This document shows, one piece after another, positions 7,485-19,089 of a stretch of 64,000 nt of DNA. The notes under the pieces were generated by a model. The model worked only from the letters and a program-made list of their open reading frames with translations. It was not told where the DNA came from and made no database searches. The translations under genes were made by a program, and so were the position numbers. The stretch is taken from contig NZ_CP103371.1 in NCBI RefSeq assembly GCF_024802625.1, forward strand, positions 3,844,001 through 3,908,000, written 5' to 3'. This DNA comes from Massilia sp. H6. Its GTDB lineage: Bacteria > Pseudomonadota > Gammaproteobacteria > Burkholderiales > Burkholderiaceae_D. How positions within the stretch are numbered: the stretch's first letter is position 1; every line of letters starts with the position of its first letter.

Positions 7485-9200
7485 TCAGCCTTGCGGTGTG
7501 ATGCGCCAGACCACGCCGCCAGCGTCGTCGAGCACCAGCAACGCGCCATCGAGCGCCACCGCGACGGCGGCAGGCCGACCCCAGACATCGCGGTCGCTCA
7601 GCACCATCCCCGACATGAAATCCTGGTACTGCCCGGTCGGCACGCCGTTCTTCACAAAGGCGCGCACCACCTTGTAGCCGGTGCGCACGCCGCGATTCCA
7701 GGACCCGTGCAGCGCCACGAAGACGTCGCCCTCGTACCCCTTCGGGAAGGCATGCGCCGCGCCCTTGGGGGCGTGGTAGACCGCCATGCCGAGCGGCGCC
7801 GAATGCGCCTGGATCAGCACATCCGGCACAATGCTCTTGTCTTTCAGGTCGGGGCGCTGGCCCTGCAGGCGCGGATCTTCGTTGGCGCCGATGTAGTACC
7901 ACGGCCAGCCATAGAAGCCGCCCTGCTTTACCCGGGTGAGGTAGTCGGGCGGCAGGTTGTCGCCCAGCGCGTCGCGCTCGTTCACGTTGCACATCACGTC
8001 GCCGGTACCTGGGTACACCAGCAGGCCGACGCAGTTGCGCAGGCCAGTGGCCCAGGTGCGGCGGTTGCGGCCATCCGGATCGAAAGCCATGACGGTGGCG
8101 CGGTCCGTCTCGACGCCCCAGCTGGCGCCCACTCCATGGCGCGCTTCCCATTGCGCCAGCGGCTGCGGCGGCGTCGGCCCGATGTTGGCGGCGACATTGG
8201 TGGCCGAGCCGATCGACAGCAGCAAGGTCTGGTCGTCTTGCGAAAACGCCAGCGTGCGGGTGGTGTGCCCGCCGCTGGTATCGGACAGCTGCGGCACAAC
8301 CGTCTCGGCCGCGCCGCGCGCTTGCAGGTCGCCGTTGCGGTAGGGGATGCGGACGATCGAATTGACATTGGCGACGTACAGGTACTGCGGGTTTGCGTTC
8401 GAGGGCCAGAAGGCCATGCCATACGGCCGCGTCAAGCCACTGGCGAATACCGTGGCCGTCTCCGCGCGCTGTCCGTCTTTGGAGCGCAGCACCTTGATCT
8501 CGCCTTTGCTGGTGGCGGCCAGGAAGATGTCGCCGTTCGGTGCGCGCAGCAGCAGGCGCGGCTTGTCGGTATCGACTGCGAACACGTTTACCGCGAAGCC
8601 TGGCGGCACGGTCGGCATACTGCCGTTGGGCCGCGCCTCGACGCGCGGTCCATTGCCGGCGCTGGCGCTGGCGAAGGGCGGCGGCAGGTCGGAGACTTGA
8701 ATGTGGTGGATCTTGCCGGGTTGGCTGTCGTCCCAGGAGCCGCTGCGCTCTGCAGGCGCGGCAGCGGTGGCCGTAGGCGGTGCTGGCGCCGTGGTGGCGC
8801 CCTGCAAGGTAGCGAGGTAATCGATCAGGGCGGCGCGCGTTTTTTTATCCGAAACGCCGACCGGCATCGTGGTGCCTGGCACGCTCTTGGCCGGGTCGGC
8901 CAAAAAGGCGTCGAGTTCGGCGCGGGTCCAGGTTTTTCCAGTGCTGCCGGCGCGGGTCAATGCCGCCGAATAGTGAAAGCCCGGCACCGCGGCGGCCTGG
9001 CGGCCGAGGACGCGGAACAGACCGGGGCCGGCGCGCGAAGACAGGGCCGGGTCGACGCTGTGGCAGCTGGCACAGTTGTTCTGGAAGATAGTCTGGCCGG
9101 CGACGGACTGGGGCGCGGCGTGGGCGACGCACGCCGTCGCCAGGCCGGCGACTAAAACTGCATGCAGCGCTGCATGCAGCGGCAGGGACTTGGCTTGCAA
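7485..9200 (-). CDS. Periplasmic cytochrome c / PQQ-type sorbosone dehydrogenase fusion
   Basis: A 571-residue secreted protein. A signal peptide (about 1-28) is followed by a cytochrome c domain with haem motif CASCH (residues 43-47) and a likely axial Met in PGTTMPVGV. A Pro/Ala/Thr linker leads to a six-bladed beta-propeller of the L-sorbosone/glucose dehydrogenase type (GAMYHAPKG- and LHGSWNRGVRTGYKV-like motifs are visible). The expected role is periplasmic oxidation of a sugar or aldose with electrons passed to the haem; the substrate is unknown. Start: the longest frame begins at 9269, but TTG at 9200 has AGGAGA six bases upstream and starts right at the signal peptide, so I prefer it. 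A 7-bp GC hairpin (7454-7471) follows the stop, without a U-tract. Confidence 0.8.
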   Translation of the reverse strand: MQAKSLPLHAALHAVLVAGLATACVAHAAPQSVAGQTIFQNNCASCHSVDPALSSRAGPGLFRVLGRQAAAVPGFHYSAALTRAGSTGKTWTRAELDAFLADPAKSVPGTTMPVGVSDKKTRAALIDYLATLQGATTAPAPPTATAAAPAERSGSWDDSQPGKIHHIQVSDLPPPFASASAGNGPRVEARPNGSMPTVPPGFAVNVFAVDTDKPRLLLRAPNGDIFLAATSKGEIKVLRSKDGQRAETATVFASGLTRPYGMAFWPSNANPQYLYVANVNSIVRIPYRNGDLQARGAAETVVPQLSDTSGGHTTRTLAFSQDDQTLLLSIGSATNVAANIGPTPPQPLAQWEARHGVGASWGVETDRATVMAFDPDGRNRRTWATGLRNCVGLLVYPGTGDVMCNVNERDALGDNLPPDYLTRVKQGGFYGWPWYYIGANEDPRLQGQRPDLKDKSIVPDVLIQAHSAPLGMAVYHAPKGAAHAFPKGYEGDVFVALHGSWNRGVRTGYKVVRAFVKNGVPTGQYQDFMSGMVLSDRDVWGRPAAVAVALDGALLVLDDAGGVVWRITPQG

Positions 9201-9284
9201 GGGGATTCTCCTGGATGGACGGGTCAATTCGCCATCATAGGCGAACTGGTCCGGCCATGCAGGGGGCAAGCCCGAGTTTGGGTT

Positions 9285-10406
9285 TTAATCCCAGTTCAAT
9301 GCCCCACCCGTCTGATACTCGGTCACGCGGGTCTCGAAGAAGTTGCGCTCTTTCTTCATGTCGATCATCTCGCTCATCCACGGGAACGGGTTTTCCTCGT
9401 TCGGGAACAGCGGCTCCAGGCCGATCTGCACCGAGCGGCGGTTGGCGATGAAGCGCAGGTAGCCCTTGAACATCGGGGCGTTCAGGCCCAGCACGCCGCG
9501 TGGCATGGTGTCTTCGGCGTAGCGGTACTCGAGCTCGACTGCCTCCAGGAACAGCACCTTGATCTCTTCGCGGAATTCCGGCGTCCACAGCATCGGGTTT
9601 TCCATCTTGATGGTGTTGATCAGGTCGATGCCGAAGTTCACGTGCATCGACTCGTCGCGCAGGATGTACTGGTATTGCTCGGCCGCGCCCATCATCTTGT
9701 TCTGGCGGCCCAGCGCCAGGATCTGGGTGAAGCCAACGTAGAAGAACAGGCCTTCCATCAGGCAGGCAAAGACAATGATCGACTTGAGCAGCTGCTGGTC
9801 GCTTTCCAGCGTGCCGGTCTTGAATTCGGGGTCGGTCAGCACGTTGATGAACGGGATCAGGAACTGGTCCTTGTCGTGGATCGACTCGATCTCGTTGTAG
9901 GCATTGAAGATTTCCTGCTCGTCCAGGCCGAGCGACTCGACGATGTACTGGTAGGCGTGGGTGTGGATCGCTTCTTCGAAGGCCTGGCGCAGCAGGTACT
10001 GGCGGCACTCGGGTGCGGTGATGTGGCGGTAGGTGCCCAGCACGATGTTGTTCGCGGCCAGCGAGTCGGCGGTGACAAAAAAGCCGAGGTTACGCTTGAC
10101 CAGGCGGCGCTCGTCTTCGGTCAGGCCGTTCGGGCTCTTCCAGAGCTCGATGTCGCGCTGCATGTTCACTTCTTGCGGCATCCAGTGGTTCGCGCAGCCG
10201 GCCAGGTATTTGTCCCACGCCCATTTGTACTTGAACGGGACCAGCTGGTTGACATCGGTCTTGCCGTTGATGATGCGCTTGTCGTCGGCATTGACGCGCT
10301 TGGCGACCAGGGCTGCATCGACAGTTGCAGTTGCGGTTTCAGTAGCGTCGGCTTGTGCTGCGCGCGGAGCTGGCGCGGTGCTTGGTTCATCGTCCCATGA
10401 CAACAT
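9285..10406 (-). CDS. nrdB: Ribonucleoside-diphosphate reductase, beta subunit
   Basis: A 373-residue class I ribonucleotide reductase small subunit that holds the di-iron/tyrosyl radical cofactor. The ferritin-like iron ligands lie in [14 protein letters not shown] and [14 protein letters not shown], and the C-terminal tail that docks to NrdA is present. The N-terminal ~40 residues are an Ala/Thr-rich extension. It lies 88 bases downstream of nrdA, with AAGGA before the ATG, and is very likely co-transcribed with it. It makes dNDPs for DNA synthesis in the cytoplasm. Confidence 0.95.
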   Translation of the reverse strand: MLSWDDEPSTAPAPRAAQADATETATATVDAALVAKRVNADDKRIINGKTDVNQLVPFKYKWAWDKYLAGCANHWMPQEVNMQRDIELWKSPNGLTEDERRLVKRNLGFFVTADSLAANNIVLGTYRHITAPECRQYLLRQAFEEAIHTHAYQYIVESLGLDEQEIFNAYNEIESIHDKDQFLIPFINVLTDPEFKTGTLESDQQLLKSIIVFACLMEGLFFYVGFTQILALGRQNKMMGAAEQYQYILRDESMHVNFGIDLINTIKMENPMLWTPEFREEIKVLFLEAVELEYRYAEDTMPRGVLGLNAPMFKGYLRFIANRRSVQIGLEPLFPNEENPFPWMSEMIDMKKERNFFETRVTEYQTGGALNWD

Positions 10407-10494
10407 AGTGTTCTTCCTTCTTGAATTCTAGACGGCGGCGCCCGGCGCGGTGGCCGGGCGTGTTCTTCATCGAGCGTCTACGCGACGCCCACTT

Positions 10495-13422
<2,928 letters not shown>

Positions 13423-13455
13423 TGAGCCTCCAGGGTGGGCAGATGACTGCCGCCA

Positions 13456-13484
13456 AATATAGTTACCAGGATCTTGCGTAGCAA
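13456..13484 (-). promoter_or_regulatory. Candidate proximal promoter of nrdA
   Basis: On the minus strand TTGCTA (13479-13484) and TATATT (13456-13461) are separated by exactly 17 bases, placing the transcript start about 27 bases before the nrdA ATG. The -35 box overlaps a small palindrome, CTTGC-gta-GCAAG (13473-13485). Confidence 0.5.
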
Positions 13485-13639
13485 GACCACAATTTTTAGG
13501 AATTCATAGCAAAGCGATGCCCCGCCAGCCGGAACGCCTTCTGGCAACCAGGTATGCAGGGTAAGGAAATCGCTGTGGAATCAGTCGCTTGCAGAGCAAG
13601 CCTCACGTCGGGAGTGAACACGTTTCTTCTGGCTCACTA

Positions 13640-13655
13640 CCACTACATCTAGTGT
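13640..13655. promoter_or_regulatory. NrdR box 1
   Basis: CCACTACATCTAGTGT fits the known NrdR consensus (acaCwAtATaTwGtgt) at every strongly conserved position, with perfect CACTA/TAGTG arms. It lies 30 bases from a second box, a spacing of about three helical turns as expected for NrdR. NrdR represses ribonucleotide reductase genes when dATP is high. Confidence 0.7.
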
Positions 13656-13669
13656 TCGACGTTGATATG

Positions 13670-13685
13670 AGACTAATTGTAGTAC
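13670..13685. promoter_or_regulatory. NrdR box 2
   Basis: AGACTAATTGTAGTAC keeps the ACTA/TAGT arms of the NrdR site, 30 bases from box 1. It overlaps the -10 element of the distal nrdA promoter, a geometry that would block RNA polymerase. Confidence 0.6.
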
Positions 13686-13704
13686 CTGACCCAGGTCACG
13701 GCAA
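13676..13704 (-). promoter_or_regulatory. Candidate distal promoter of nrdA
   Basis: On the minus strand TTGCCG (13699-13704) and TACAAT (13676-13681) with a 17-base spacer. The -10 lies inside NrdR box 2. The spacer contains a palindrome, ACCTG-acc-CAGGT (13684-13696). The transcript would have a leader of about 245 bases before nrdA. Confidence 0.5.
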
Positions 13705-13943
13705 GTAAAGAACCTCGCAATATTTTGCGTTTTTTTGAGTGCGTGGGCTTGACAATGAAGTAGCGCCGGAAGCACGGGGGATGTGAGGTGAGTGAGCGCT
13801 AACCTAGTGCGAGGGGGCTGCTTAAAGCGTCATCAGCCGCATGCGCACCGCATTGATCTGATGCGTTTTGCACTGGCGAAAAGACAACATCGAAACATCG
13901 CCTCTGCCGGCTGGCCGTGCGCTGCCCGCGCCGCGAACAGCGC

Positions 13944-15386
13944 TCAAGCGTTATCTTCCGGCGCCGAAATCTCCAGCTTCTGCATCTGGTAGCGCAGCTG
14001 GCGCACGCTGATCCCGAGCAGCGCCGCGGCCTGCGTCCGGTTGAACTGGGTTTGCTGCAGCGCGCGCCCGATGATGTCGCGCTCGACCTGGATCAGGTAG
14101 TCGGGCAAGCTGGCGGGCAAGCCGTTCGGGCCGAGCCCGGCCGGCGCCGGCGCCGCCTCGATCGGCGCTGGCGCCGGCGCCGGTGGTGCTACTGCCGCAG
14201 TCGCCGCGGCCGGCACCGGCTCGCGTCCCGCCTCGCCCGGACGCGCCGCCTTCAGCGACAAGTCCCCTACTTCGATCACGCCGTCGTTGGCAAACGCCAG
14301 CGCCCGCTCCAGCACGTTCTCGAGTTCGCGGATATTGCCGGGGAAGGAATAGGCGCGCAGCGCGTCCAGCACGCCGGGCCCGAGCGCGGCTTGAGCAGGT
14401 CCGGCCAGGCGCGCCAGCACCGCGTCCACCAGCGGCGGCAAATCATCGATGCGCTCGCGCAGCGGCGGCAGCGACAGCTCGATCACGTTCAGGCGGTAGA
14501 ACAGATCCTGCCTGAAGCGGCCCAGTTCCACGCAGCGGGCCAGGTCCTGGTGGGTGGCGCTGATGATGCGCACGTCCACCGGCTCCTCGCTGGTGGCACC
14601 GATCTTGCGCACCCGCCGCTCCTGGATCGCACGCAGCAGCTTGACCTGCATCGCCAGCGGCAGGTCGGCCACCTCGTCGAGCATCAGGGTGCCGCCATTG
14701 GCGGCCTGGAAAAAGCCGTCGCGTTCCTCGGCCGCGCCGGTAAAGGCACCCTTGCGATAGCCAAAGAACTCCGCTTCCATCAGGGTTTCGGGAATCGCGC
14801 CGCAGTTCACCGCGACGAACGGCTTGGCCGCCCTCGAACTCTGGGCGTGGATTTCACGGGCGGCGAGCTCCTTGCCGCTGCCCGACTCGCCGGTGATCGA
14901 GATCGGCGCGTTCGAGCGCGCCAGCCGGCCGATCTGGACCCGCAGCGACTGCATCGCCGGCGAATTGCCGATCATGCGCGAACCGGGCACCACGCCGTCG
15001 GGCTGCGCCGGCGCCGCCTCGAGCAGGCGCAGGGCCGAGCGCACCATCACGCGCAGCGCATCGAGCGCCACCGGCTTGGAAATGTAGTCGAAGGCCCCCG
15101 CCTTGAGCGCGACCACCGCGTTCTCGGCGCTGCCATAGGCGGTGATCACGGCAATCGGCGTTGCCTTGGGCGAGGCATGCACTTCGCGCACCAGCTCCAG
15201 CCCCAGGCCATCGGGCAGGCGCATGTCGGTCAGGATCAGCGCGTAGTCGCGCTCCTCGAGCAGCGCGCGCGCCTGGCGCAGCGTAGCCGCGCTATCGACG
15301 TCCAGCCCCATCTTGAGCAGGGTGATCTCGAGCAGTTCACGCAGGTCGGCTTCGTCGTCGACCACCAAAATGCGGGGTGCGGTCAT
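13944..15386 (-). CDS. pilR: Sigma-54-dependent response regulator, PilR-like
   Basis: A 480-residue NtrC-family regulator. The receiver domain (1-~120) has phospho-acceptor Asp54 in LTDMRLPDG. The AAA+ domain has Walker A GESGSGKE, the sigma-54 contact motif GAFTGA and the FPGNIRELENVLERAL segment. A Pro/Ala-rich linker leads to a Fis-type helix-turn-helix (NRTQAAALLGISVRQLRYQM). It follows the PilS-like kinase by 12 bases. PilR homologues activate pilin and other sigma-54 promoters; the pil assignment rests on the kinase architecture and the local gene order, as no pilin gene is in the window. Confidence 0.75.
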   Translation of the reverse strand: MTAPRILVVDDEADLRELLEITLLKMGLDVDSAATLRQARALLEERDYALILTDMRLPDGLGLELVREVHASPKATPIAVITAYGSAENAVVALKAGAFDYISKPVALDALRVMVRSALRLLEAAPAQPDGVVPGSRMIGNSPAMQSLRVQIGRLARSNAPISITGESGSGKELAAREIHAQSSRAAKPFVAVNCGAIPETLMEAEFFGYRKGAFTGAAEERDGFFQAANGGTLMLDEVADLPLAMQVKLLRAIQERRVRKIGATSEEPVDVRIISATHQDLARCVELGRFRQDLFYRLNVIELSLPPLRERIDDLPPLVDAVLARLAGPAQAALGPGVLDALRAYSFPGNIRELENVLERALAFANDGVIEVGDLSLKAARPGEAGREPVPAAATAAVAPPAPAPAPIEAAPAPAGLGPNGLPASLPDYLIQVERDIIGRALQQTQFNRTQAAALLGISVRQLRYQMQKLEISAPEDNA

Positions 15387-15398
15387 GATTATTTCTAC

Positions 15399-17114
15399 CT
15401 ATATATAGTGCGGGCCGCCGGAGGACGCGGCCTGGGGCGGCTGGGCGAAGCTGATCACGAAGCGTCCGCTCGCCCTGCGCTCTCCGGCCGCGGCAGCGTC
15501 GAAACGGTATTCGTAGTCGAGCTTCGCATCATTGTTCAGGCACAGCTCGCGCGCCAGGTACAGTCCCAGGCCGGTGCCCTTGCTCGAGGTCGTGTAGAAG
15601 GGCTCGAACAGGTGGGCGCGTACTTCCGGGGTGATGCCGGGGCCGTCGTCCTGCACGTGCAGCTCGGTGCGCCCGGCGGCGTCGCGCGCCGGAAAGATGC
15701 GGATGCTGGCGGGCGCCCGGCTGGCATAGCGAATCGCGTTGCCCAGCAAATTAAGCAGCACTTCGTGCAGGTGCAGCGGGTCGAAGCGCACCGCGCTCTT
15801 GCCGGGGTCGCCCACATAAACGATCTCATCGGCCAGGTCATGGGTTTCGCAGAACTCGGCTTTGAGCTCGGCCAGGAAGCTGGCCAGCTGCAGCGGCTCC
15901 CCGTTCGGCTGGACCTTGCGCGAGAGCTGCAGGATGTCTTCGACCATCCGGTTCACGCGGGCGACGTTGTCGCCGACGATCTTCAGCAGCCGCATCTCGG
16001 CCGGGCCGTGCAGGTCCTCGGCCAGCAGCGCGGTGGCGTGGCCGATGGCCGACAGCGGATTGCGCACCTCGTGGGCGATGCTGGCGGTGAGGCGCCCCAT
16101 CGAGGCCAGCTTGAGCTGCTGCGCCTGGTTCTCGATGGCGCTCACGTCCTGCATGAAGACCACGCTGCGCCCCAGCGCCACGCCGGCGGTATCGACCCGC
16201 GCGAAACGCAGCTTCAGGTGCGCCGGCTGGTCGCGCCGGCCGCGCAGCGGGCCGGCATCTTCCTGGTAAGGCTTGACGGTCACGAAGGCGGCGCCCTCCA
16301 TCGGGGCTTGCAACCAGGCGGCAAAGGCCTGCGCCACCGGTTCCAGCCCGGGGGCCTCGCCGAGCCGGAAACTGGCGGCCTCGCCGTCGAGGCCGAGCAT
16401 GCCGCGCGCGGCCGGATTGCCGGTGAAGACCGCGCCGTCGTCGCCAACCACCAGGATGCCATCGCCGACGTCGGCGATGACGATCCCGTTGATCAGCTGC
16501 TGGATGCGCAGGTCGGTGCCGCGCTGGGCAGCGAGCTCTTCTTGCTTGATCAGGCGCGCGGCCAGCCGGTTGATCACCAGCACGCCGGCGAAAAAGGCGG
16601 CGCCGTACAGGCCGGCCTGCATCAAGGGCGGCTGGCGTTGCAGCAGCATTAATTGCCAGACGCTCTCGCCGAGCAGGAACAGTGTCGCGATCGAGGCCGC
16701 GAACAGCGCCAGCACCAGCGGGGCCAGGATCGCCGCGCCGGCCAGCGGGAACAGATAGAGCACGGCCAGGCCGCTACGCATGCCGCCGGCTTCCAGGTAG
16801 AGCAGCGAGATCACGGCCAGGTCGAGCGCGATCTGGCAGCCCAGCTGCAGCACGAAGCGGCGCTTCCACCAGGTGCCGACGCCGGCAAAGACCAGCGCCG
16901 CCAGCAGGTACACGACGCAGGTTTCGGTATTGACCGCAACGGTACGGATGCCATTGTCGGTCATGCTCACGCCCAGGTACAGCAGCAACACCAGCGCGAT
17001 GACGATGCGCGTGATGTTGAAGGTCAGCAGCGAGCGCCACATGGTCGCGCGCGCCTCCGGCGACGGCAACTGAGGCAAGCGCACCTGCGGGAGCCGCAGC
17101 GGCAGGAAAGACAT
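15399..17114 (-). CDS. pilS: Membrane sensor histidine kinase, PilS-like
   Basis: A 571-residue kinase. About six N-terminal transmembrane helices without a periplasmic sensor domain are followed by a PAS domain, an H-box (SMGRLTASIAHEVRNPLSAIGHA, split here as SMGRLTASIAHE and VRNPLSAIGHA), and ATPase boxes N (LLNLLGNAIRYA), G1 (DDGPGI), F and G2 (GTGLGLYLAREL). This six-helix plus PAS layout is that of PilS. The longest frame begins at 17222 inside the upstream gene; I chose ATG 17114, just after that gene's stop. It is the partner of the response regulator directly downstream. Confidence 0.75.
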   Translation of the reverse strand: MSFLPLRLPQVRLPQLPSPEARATMWRSLLTFNITRIVIALVLLLYLGVSMTDNGIRTVAVNTETCVVYLLAALVFAGVGTWWKRRFVLQLGCQIALDLAVISLLYLEAGGMRSGLAVLYLFPLAGAAILAPLVLALFAASIATLFLLGESVWQLMLLQRQPPLMQAGLYGAAFFAGVLVINRLAARLIKQEELAAQRGTDLRIQQLINGIVIADVGDGILVVGDDGAVFTGNPAARGMLGLDGEAASFRLGEAPGLEPVAQAFAAWLQAPMEGAAFVTVKPYQEDAGPLRGRRDQPAHLKLRFARVDTAGVALGRSVVFMQDVSAIENQAQQLKLASMGRLTASIAHEVRNPLSAIGHATALLAEDLHGPAEMRLLKIVGDNVARVNRMVEDILQLSRKVQPNGEPLQLASFLAELKAEFCETHDLADEIVYVGDPGKSAVRFDPLHLHEVLLNLLGNAIRYASRAPASIRIFPARDAAGRTELHVQDDGPGITPEVRAHLFEPFYTTSSKGTGLGLYLARELCLNNDAKLDYEYRFDAAAAGERRASGRFVISFAQPPQAASSGGPHYI

Positions 17115-17122
17115 CGGCCGGC

Positions 17123-17368
17123 TTACCGCGGCGGCAGGCGCACGTGGCCCGGCGAACAGTAGTCGTGGCCGTCGGCCTGCACCGCTTCGGAGGCCGGGAA
17201 ATGCAAGCCGCAATGCGCACACTGGGTCATGGTTTCGATCTGGGCCACCGGCTCTTGCGGTGGCTGGCGCGGCGGCACCTGGAAGCGCGCGCCTGTGCCC
17301 TTGAGCTTGGCGCGCACGGCCATGACCACCAGGATGATAAGGGCGATCCAGAACAGGATGCGCATCAT
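17123..17368 (-). CDS. PP0621 family small membrane-anchored zinc-ribbon protein
   Basis: An 81-residue protein with one N-terminal membrane helix (MMRILFWIALIILVVMAVRA) and a C-terminal ribbon with CAHC (two Cys) and a later YCSPGH pair, typical of the PP0621 family. The function is unknown. ATG 17368 is preceded by GGGGAG. It overlaps the end of the ypjD gene by four bases and stops eight bases before the pilS-like start, so the genes ypjD-PP0621-pilS-pilR look like one transcription unit. Confidence 0.75.
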   Translation of the reverse strand: MMRILFWIALIILVVMAVRAKLKGTGARFQVPPRQPPQEPVAQIETMTQCAHCGLHFPASEAVQADGHDYCSPGHVRLPPR

Positions 17369-18168
17369 GCGACTCCCCTGTGCAGCACTACTTCGAGCAC
17401 GAAGCGGCTGCCGACATAGGCCAGCGCCAGCGTGGCGAAGCCCGCCAGCGTGAAACGCAGCGCGGTCTTGCCGCGCCAGCCCTGCCAGCGGCGCCCGGCC
17501 AACAGCGCGGCGAACAGCAGCCATGACAGTAGCGCGAACACGCTCTTGTGATCGAGCCGCAGCGCGCGGCCGAACAGCTGCTCGGAAAACACCACGCCCG
17601 ATAGCACCGTCAGGGTCAGCAGCACGAACCCGATCCAGATCACGCGAAACAGAAGTTTTTCCATGGTCAAGAGCGCCGGCAGCTGGTCGAGTGCCCCGCC
17701 CAGCCAGGCACGGCCACTGCCGCGCGTATGCAGCCGCGTTTCCTGCAGCGCCATCAGCACCGCGTGGAAGGCGGCGACGGTCAGGGTGCTGTAGGCCAGC
17801 ACCGCCACCGCGACATGCCAGCCAAAGGCCGGCGACTGGTCCTGGACTTCGAGCAGGCTGCCAGGGAACACCAACGGCAGCACGCTGGCGACAAAGGCGC
17901 AGGGCATGATCAGGCGGCGCATGCCGTCCAGCGCGAAATTGCGGTTTTCGAGCCAGTAGGCGGCCACCGATACCCACAACGCACTCGATAACATGATGGC
18001 GAAGCCAACCCGCAACTGGCCAGGCGAGACGATATCGAGCCCGAGCGCGGCGCCATGTACCGCCCAGGCCACGGCGGTGACGCCGGAAATGACGGCGCCC
18101 CGGCGCGACGGCAGCAGGGCGCACACCGCGTACAGCACGGCCGCGGCGAGAAAGAGGGAGTTCTGCAT
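17365..18168 (-). CDS. ypjD: Cytochrome c assembly (CcsA/HemX-like) inner membrane protein YpjD
   Basis: A 267-residue protein with eight predicted transmembrane helices and the haem-handling-type motifs AFGWHVAVAVLAYS and LDHKSVFALLSWLLFA that mark the CcsA/CcmC/HemX superfamily; it lacks the tryptophan-rich WAWG motif of true haem lyases, as do YpjD proteins. It normally neighbours ffh in proteobacteria, but here a three-gene ABC transporter separates them. The start is unsure: ATG 18168 begins exactly at the first helix, while ATG 18186 adds six residues; neither has a good ribosome binding site. Confidence 0.75.
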   Translation of the reverse strand: MQNSLFLAAAVLYAVCALLPSRRGAVISGVTAVAWAVHGAALGLDIVSPGQLRVGFAIMLSSALWVSVAAYWLENRNFALDGMRRLIMPCAFVASVLPLVFPGSLLEVQDQSPAFGWHVAVAVLAYSTLTVAAFHAVLMALQETRLHTRGSGRAWLGGALDQLPALLTMEKLLFRVIWIGFVLLTLTVLSGVVFSEQLFGRALRLDHKSVFALLSWLLFAALLAGRRWQGWRGKTALRFTLAGFATLALAYVGSRFVLEVVLHRGVA

Positions 18169-18263
18169 AGTGGAAGGATACACCATCGATCGATGGCGGG
18201 TGCGGCAGGCCGCTCTGCCGTTAGGCGGGATTCGAGAGCTCCAGCGGCGCGGGCGCAGCTACG

Positions 18264-19088
18264 CTAATCGACCGCCGCCATTCGCATTGCATCCGTATGA
18301 TGGCGCTCCTGCTCTTCCATCACGAGCAGCCCCAGCTCGCGCTTGAGCGCATTGAAATCGGGCGCCGCCGGGTCGCGCAGGCGGGGGATCTCCACCAGCA
18401 GGTCGCGCTTGACCGTACCCGGCCGGTAGGTCATCACTACGATGCGGTCGGCCAGGTAGATCGCCTCTTCAATGCTGTGGGTGACGAACAGGATCGTCTT
18501 CTTGAGCTCGGACCAGATGCGCAGCAGTTCGTCCTGGAGGTTGCGGCGCGTGAGCGCATCGAGCGCGCCGAAGGGTTCGTCCATCAGCATGATCGGCGAG
18601 TCCAGTGCCAGCACCCGGGCGATCGCCACGCGCTGGCGCATGCCGCCCGACAGATCCTTTGGAAAGCGCTGGCGAAAATCGGTCAGCGACAGCATGCCGA
18701 GCAAGTCGTCCACGCGACGCCGGATGGCCACCTTCGACATGCCCTTGATATGCAGGCCGAAAGCGATATTGTCCTCGACCGTCATCCAGGGAAACAGCGC
18801 GTACTCCTGGAACACCATGCCGCGCTCCGGCCCCGGCGCAGCCACCGGGACGCTGTCGACGGTAATGGTGCCGCTGCTGGGCAGCGAAAAGCCCGCCACC
18901 GCGCCCAGCAGCGTGGACTTGCCGCAGCCGGACGGCCCGAGCAGGCAGGTGAACTGACCGCGCGGGATGTCGAGCGAGATGTTTTTCAGAGCCACCACAT
19001 GGCGGCCTTGGCTGGCGAAGATCTTGTTGACGCCATCGATACGGATATGCGGCGCCTGCAGCAGGTGCGACGGGGATGGTGCGTTCAT
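18264..19088 (-). CDS. ABC transporter ATP-binding protein, NitT/TauT (SsuB/TauB) type
   Basis: A 274-residue ATPase with Walker A GPSGCGKST, Q-loop EYALFPWMTVEDN, signature DLSGGMRQRVAIARVLA, Walker B IMLMDEPFGALDALTR and the switch histidine in FVTHSIEEA. Paralogues energise uptake of nitrate, sulfonates, taurine, bicarbonate or thiamine precursors. It is the last gene of an importer operon (binding protein, permease, ATPase) and starts one base after the permease stop. Confidence 0.9.
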   Translation of the reverse strand: MNAPSPSHLLQAPHIRIDGVNKIFASQGRHVVALKNISLDIPRGQFTCLLGPSGCGKSTLLGAVAGFSLPSSGTITVDSVPVAAPGPERGMVFQEYALFPWMTVEDNIAFGLHIKGMSKVAIRRRVDDLLGMLSLTDFRQRFPKDLSGGMRQRVAIARVLALDSPIMLMDEPFGALDALTRRNLQDELLRIWSELKKTILFVTHSIEEAIYLADRIVVMTYRPGTVKRDLLVEIPRLRDPAAPDFNALKRELGLLVMEEQERHHTDAMRMAAVD

Positions 19089-19089
19089 G

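Noticed and set aside
13713..13738. CGCAA-tatt-TTGCG followed by seven T on the plus strand
   Set aside because: It looks like a weak terminator, but no plus-strand gene ends there and the stem is only five base pairs.
13917..16652. 911-codon plus-strand open frame
   Set aside because: Antisense to the PilR/PilS-like genes, His/Arg/Gln-rich and without any recognisable domain.
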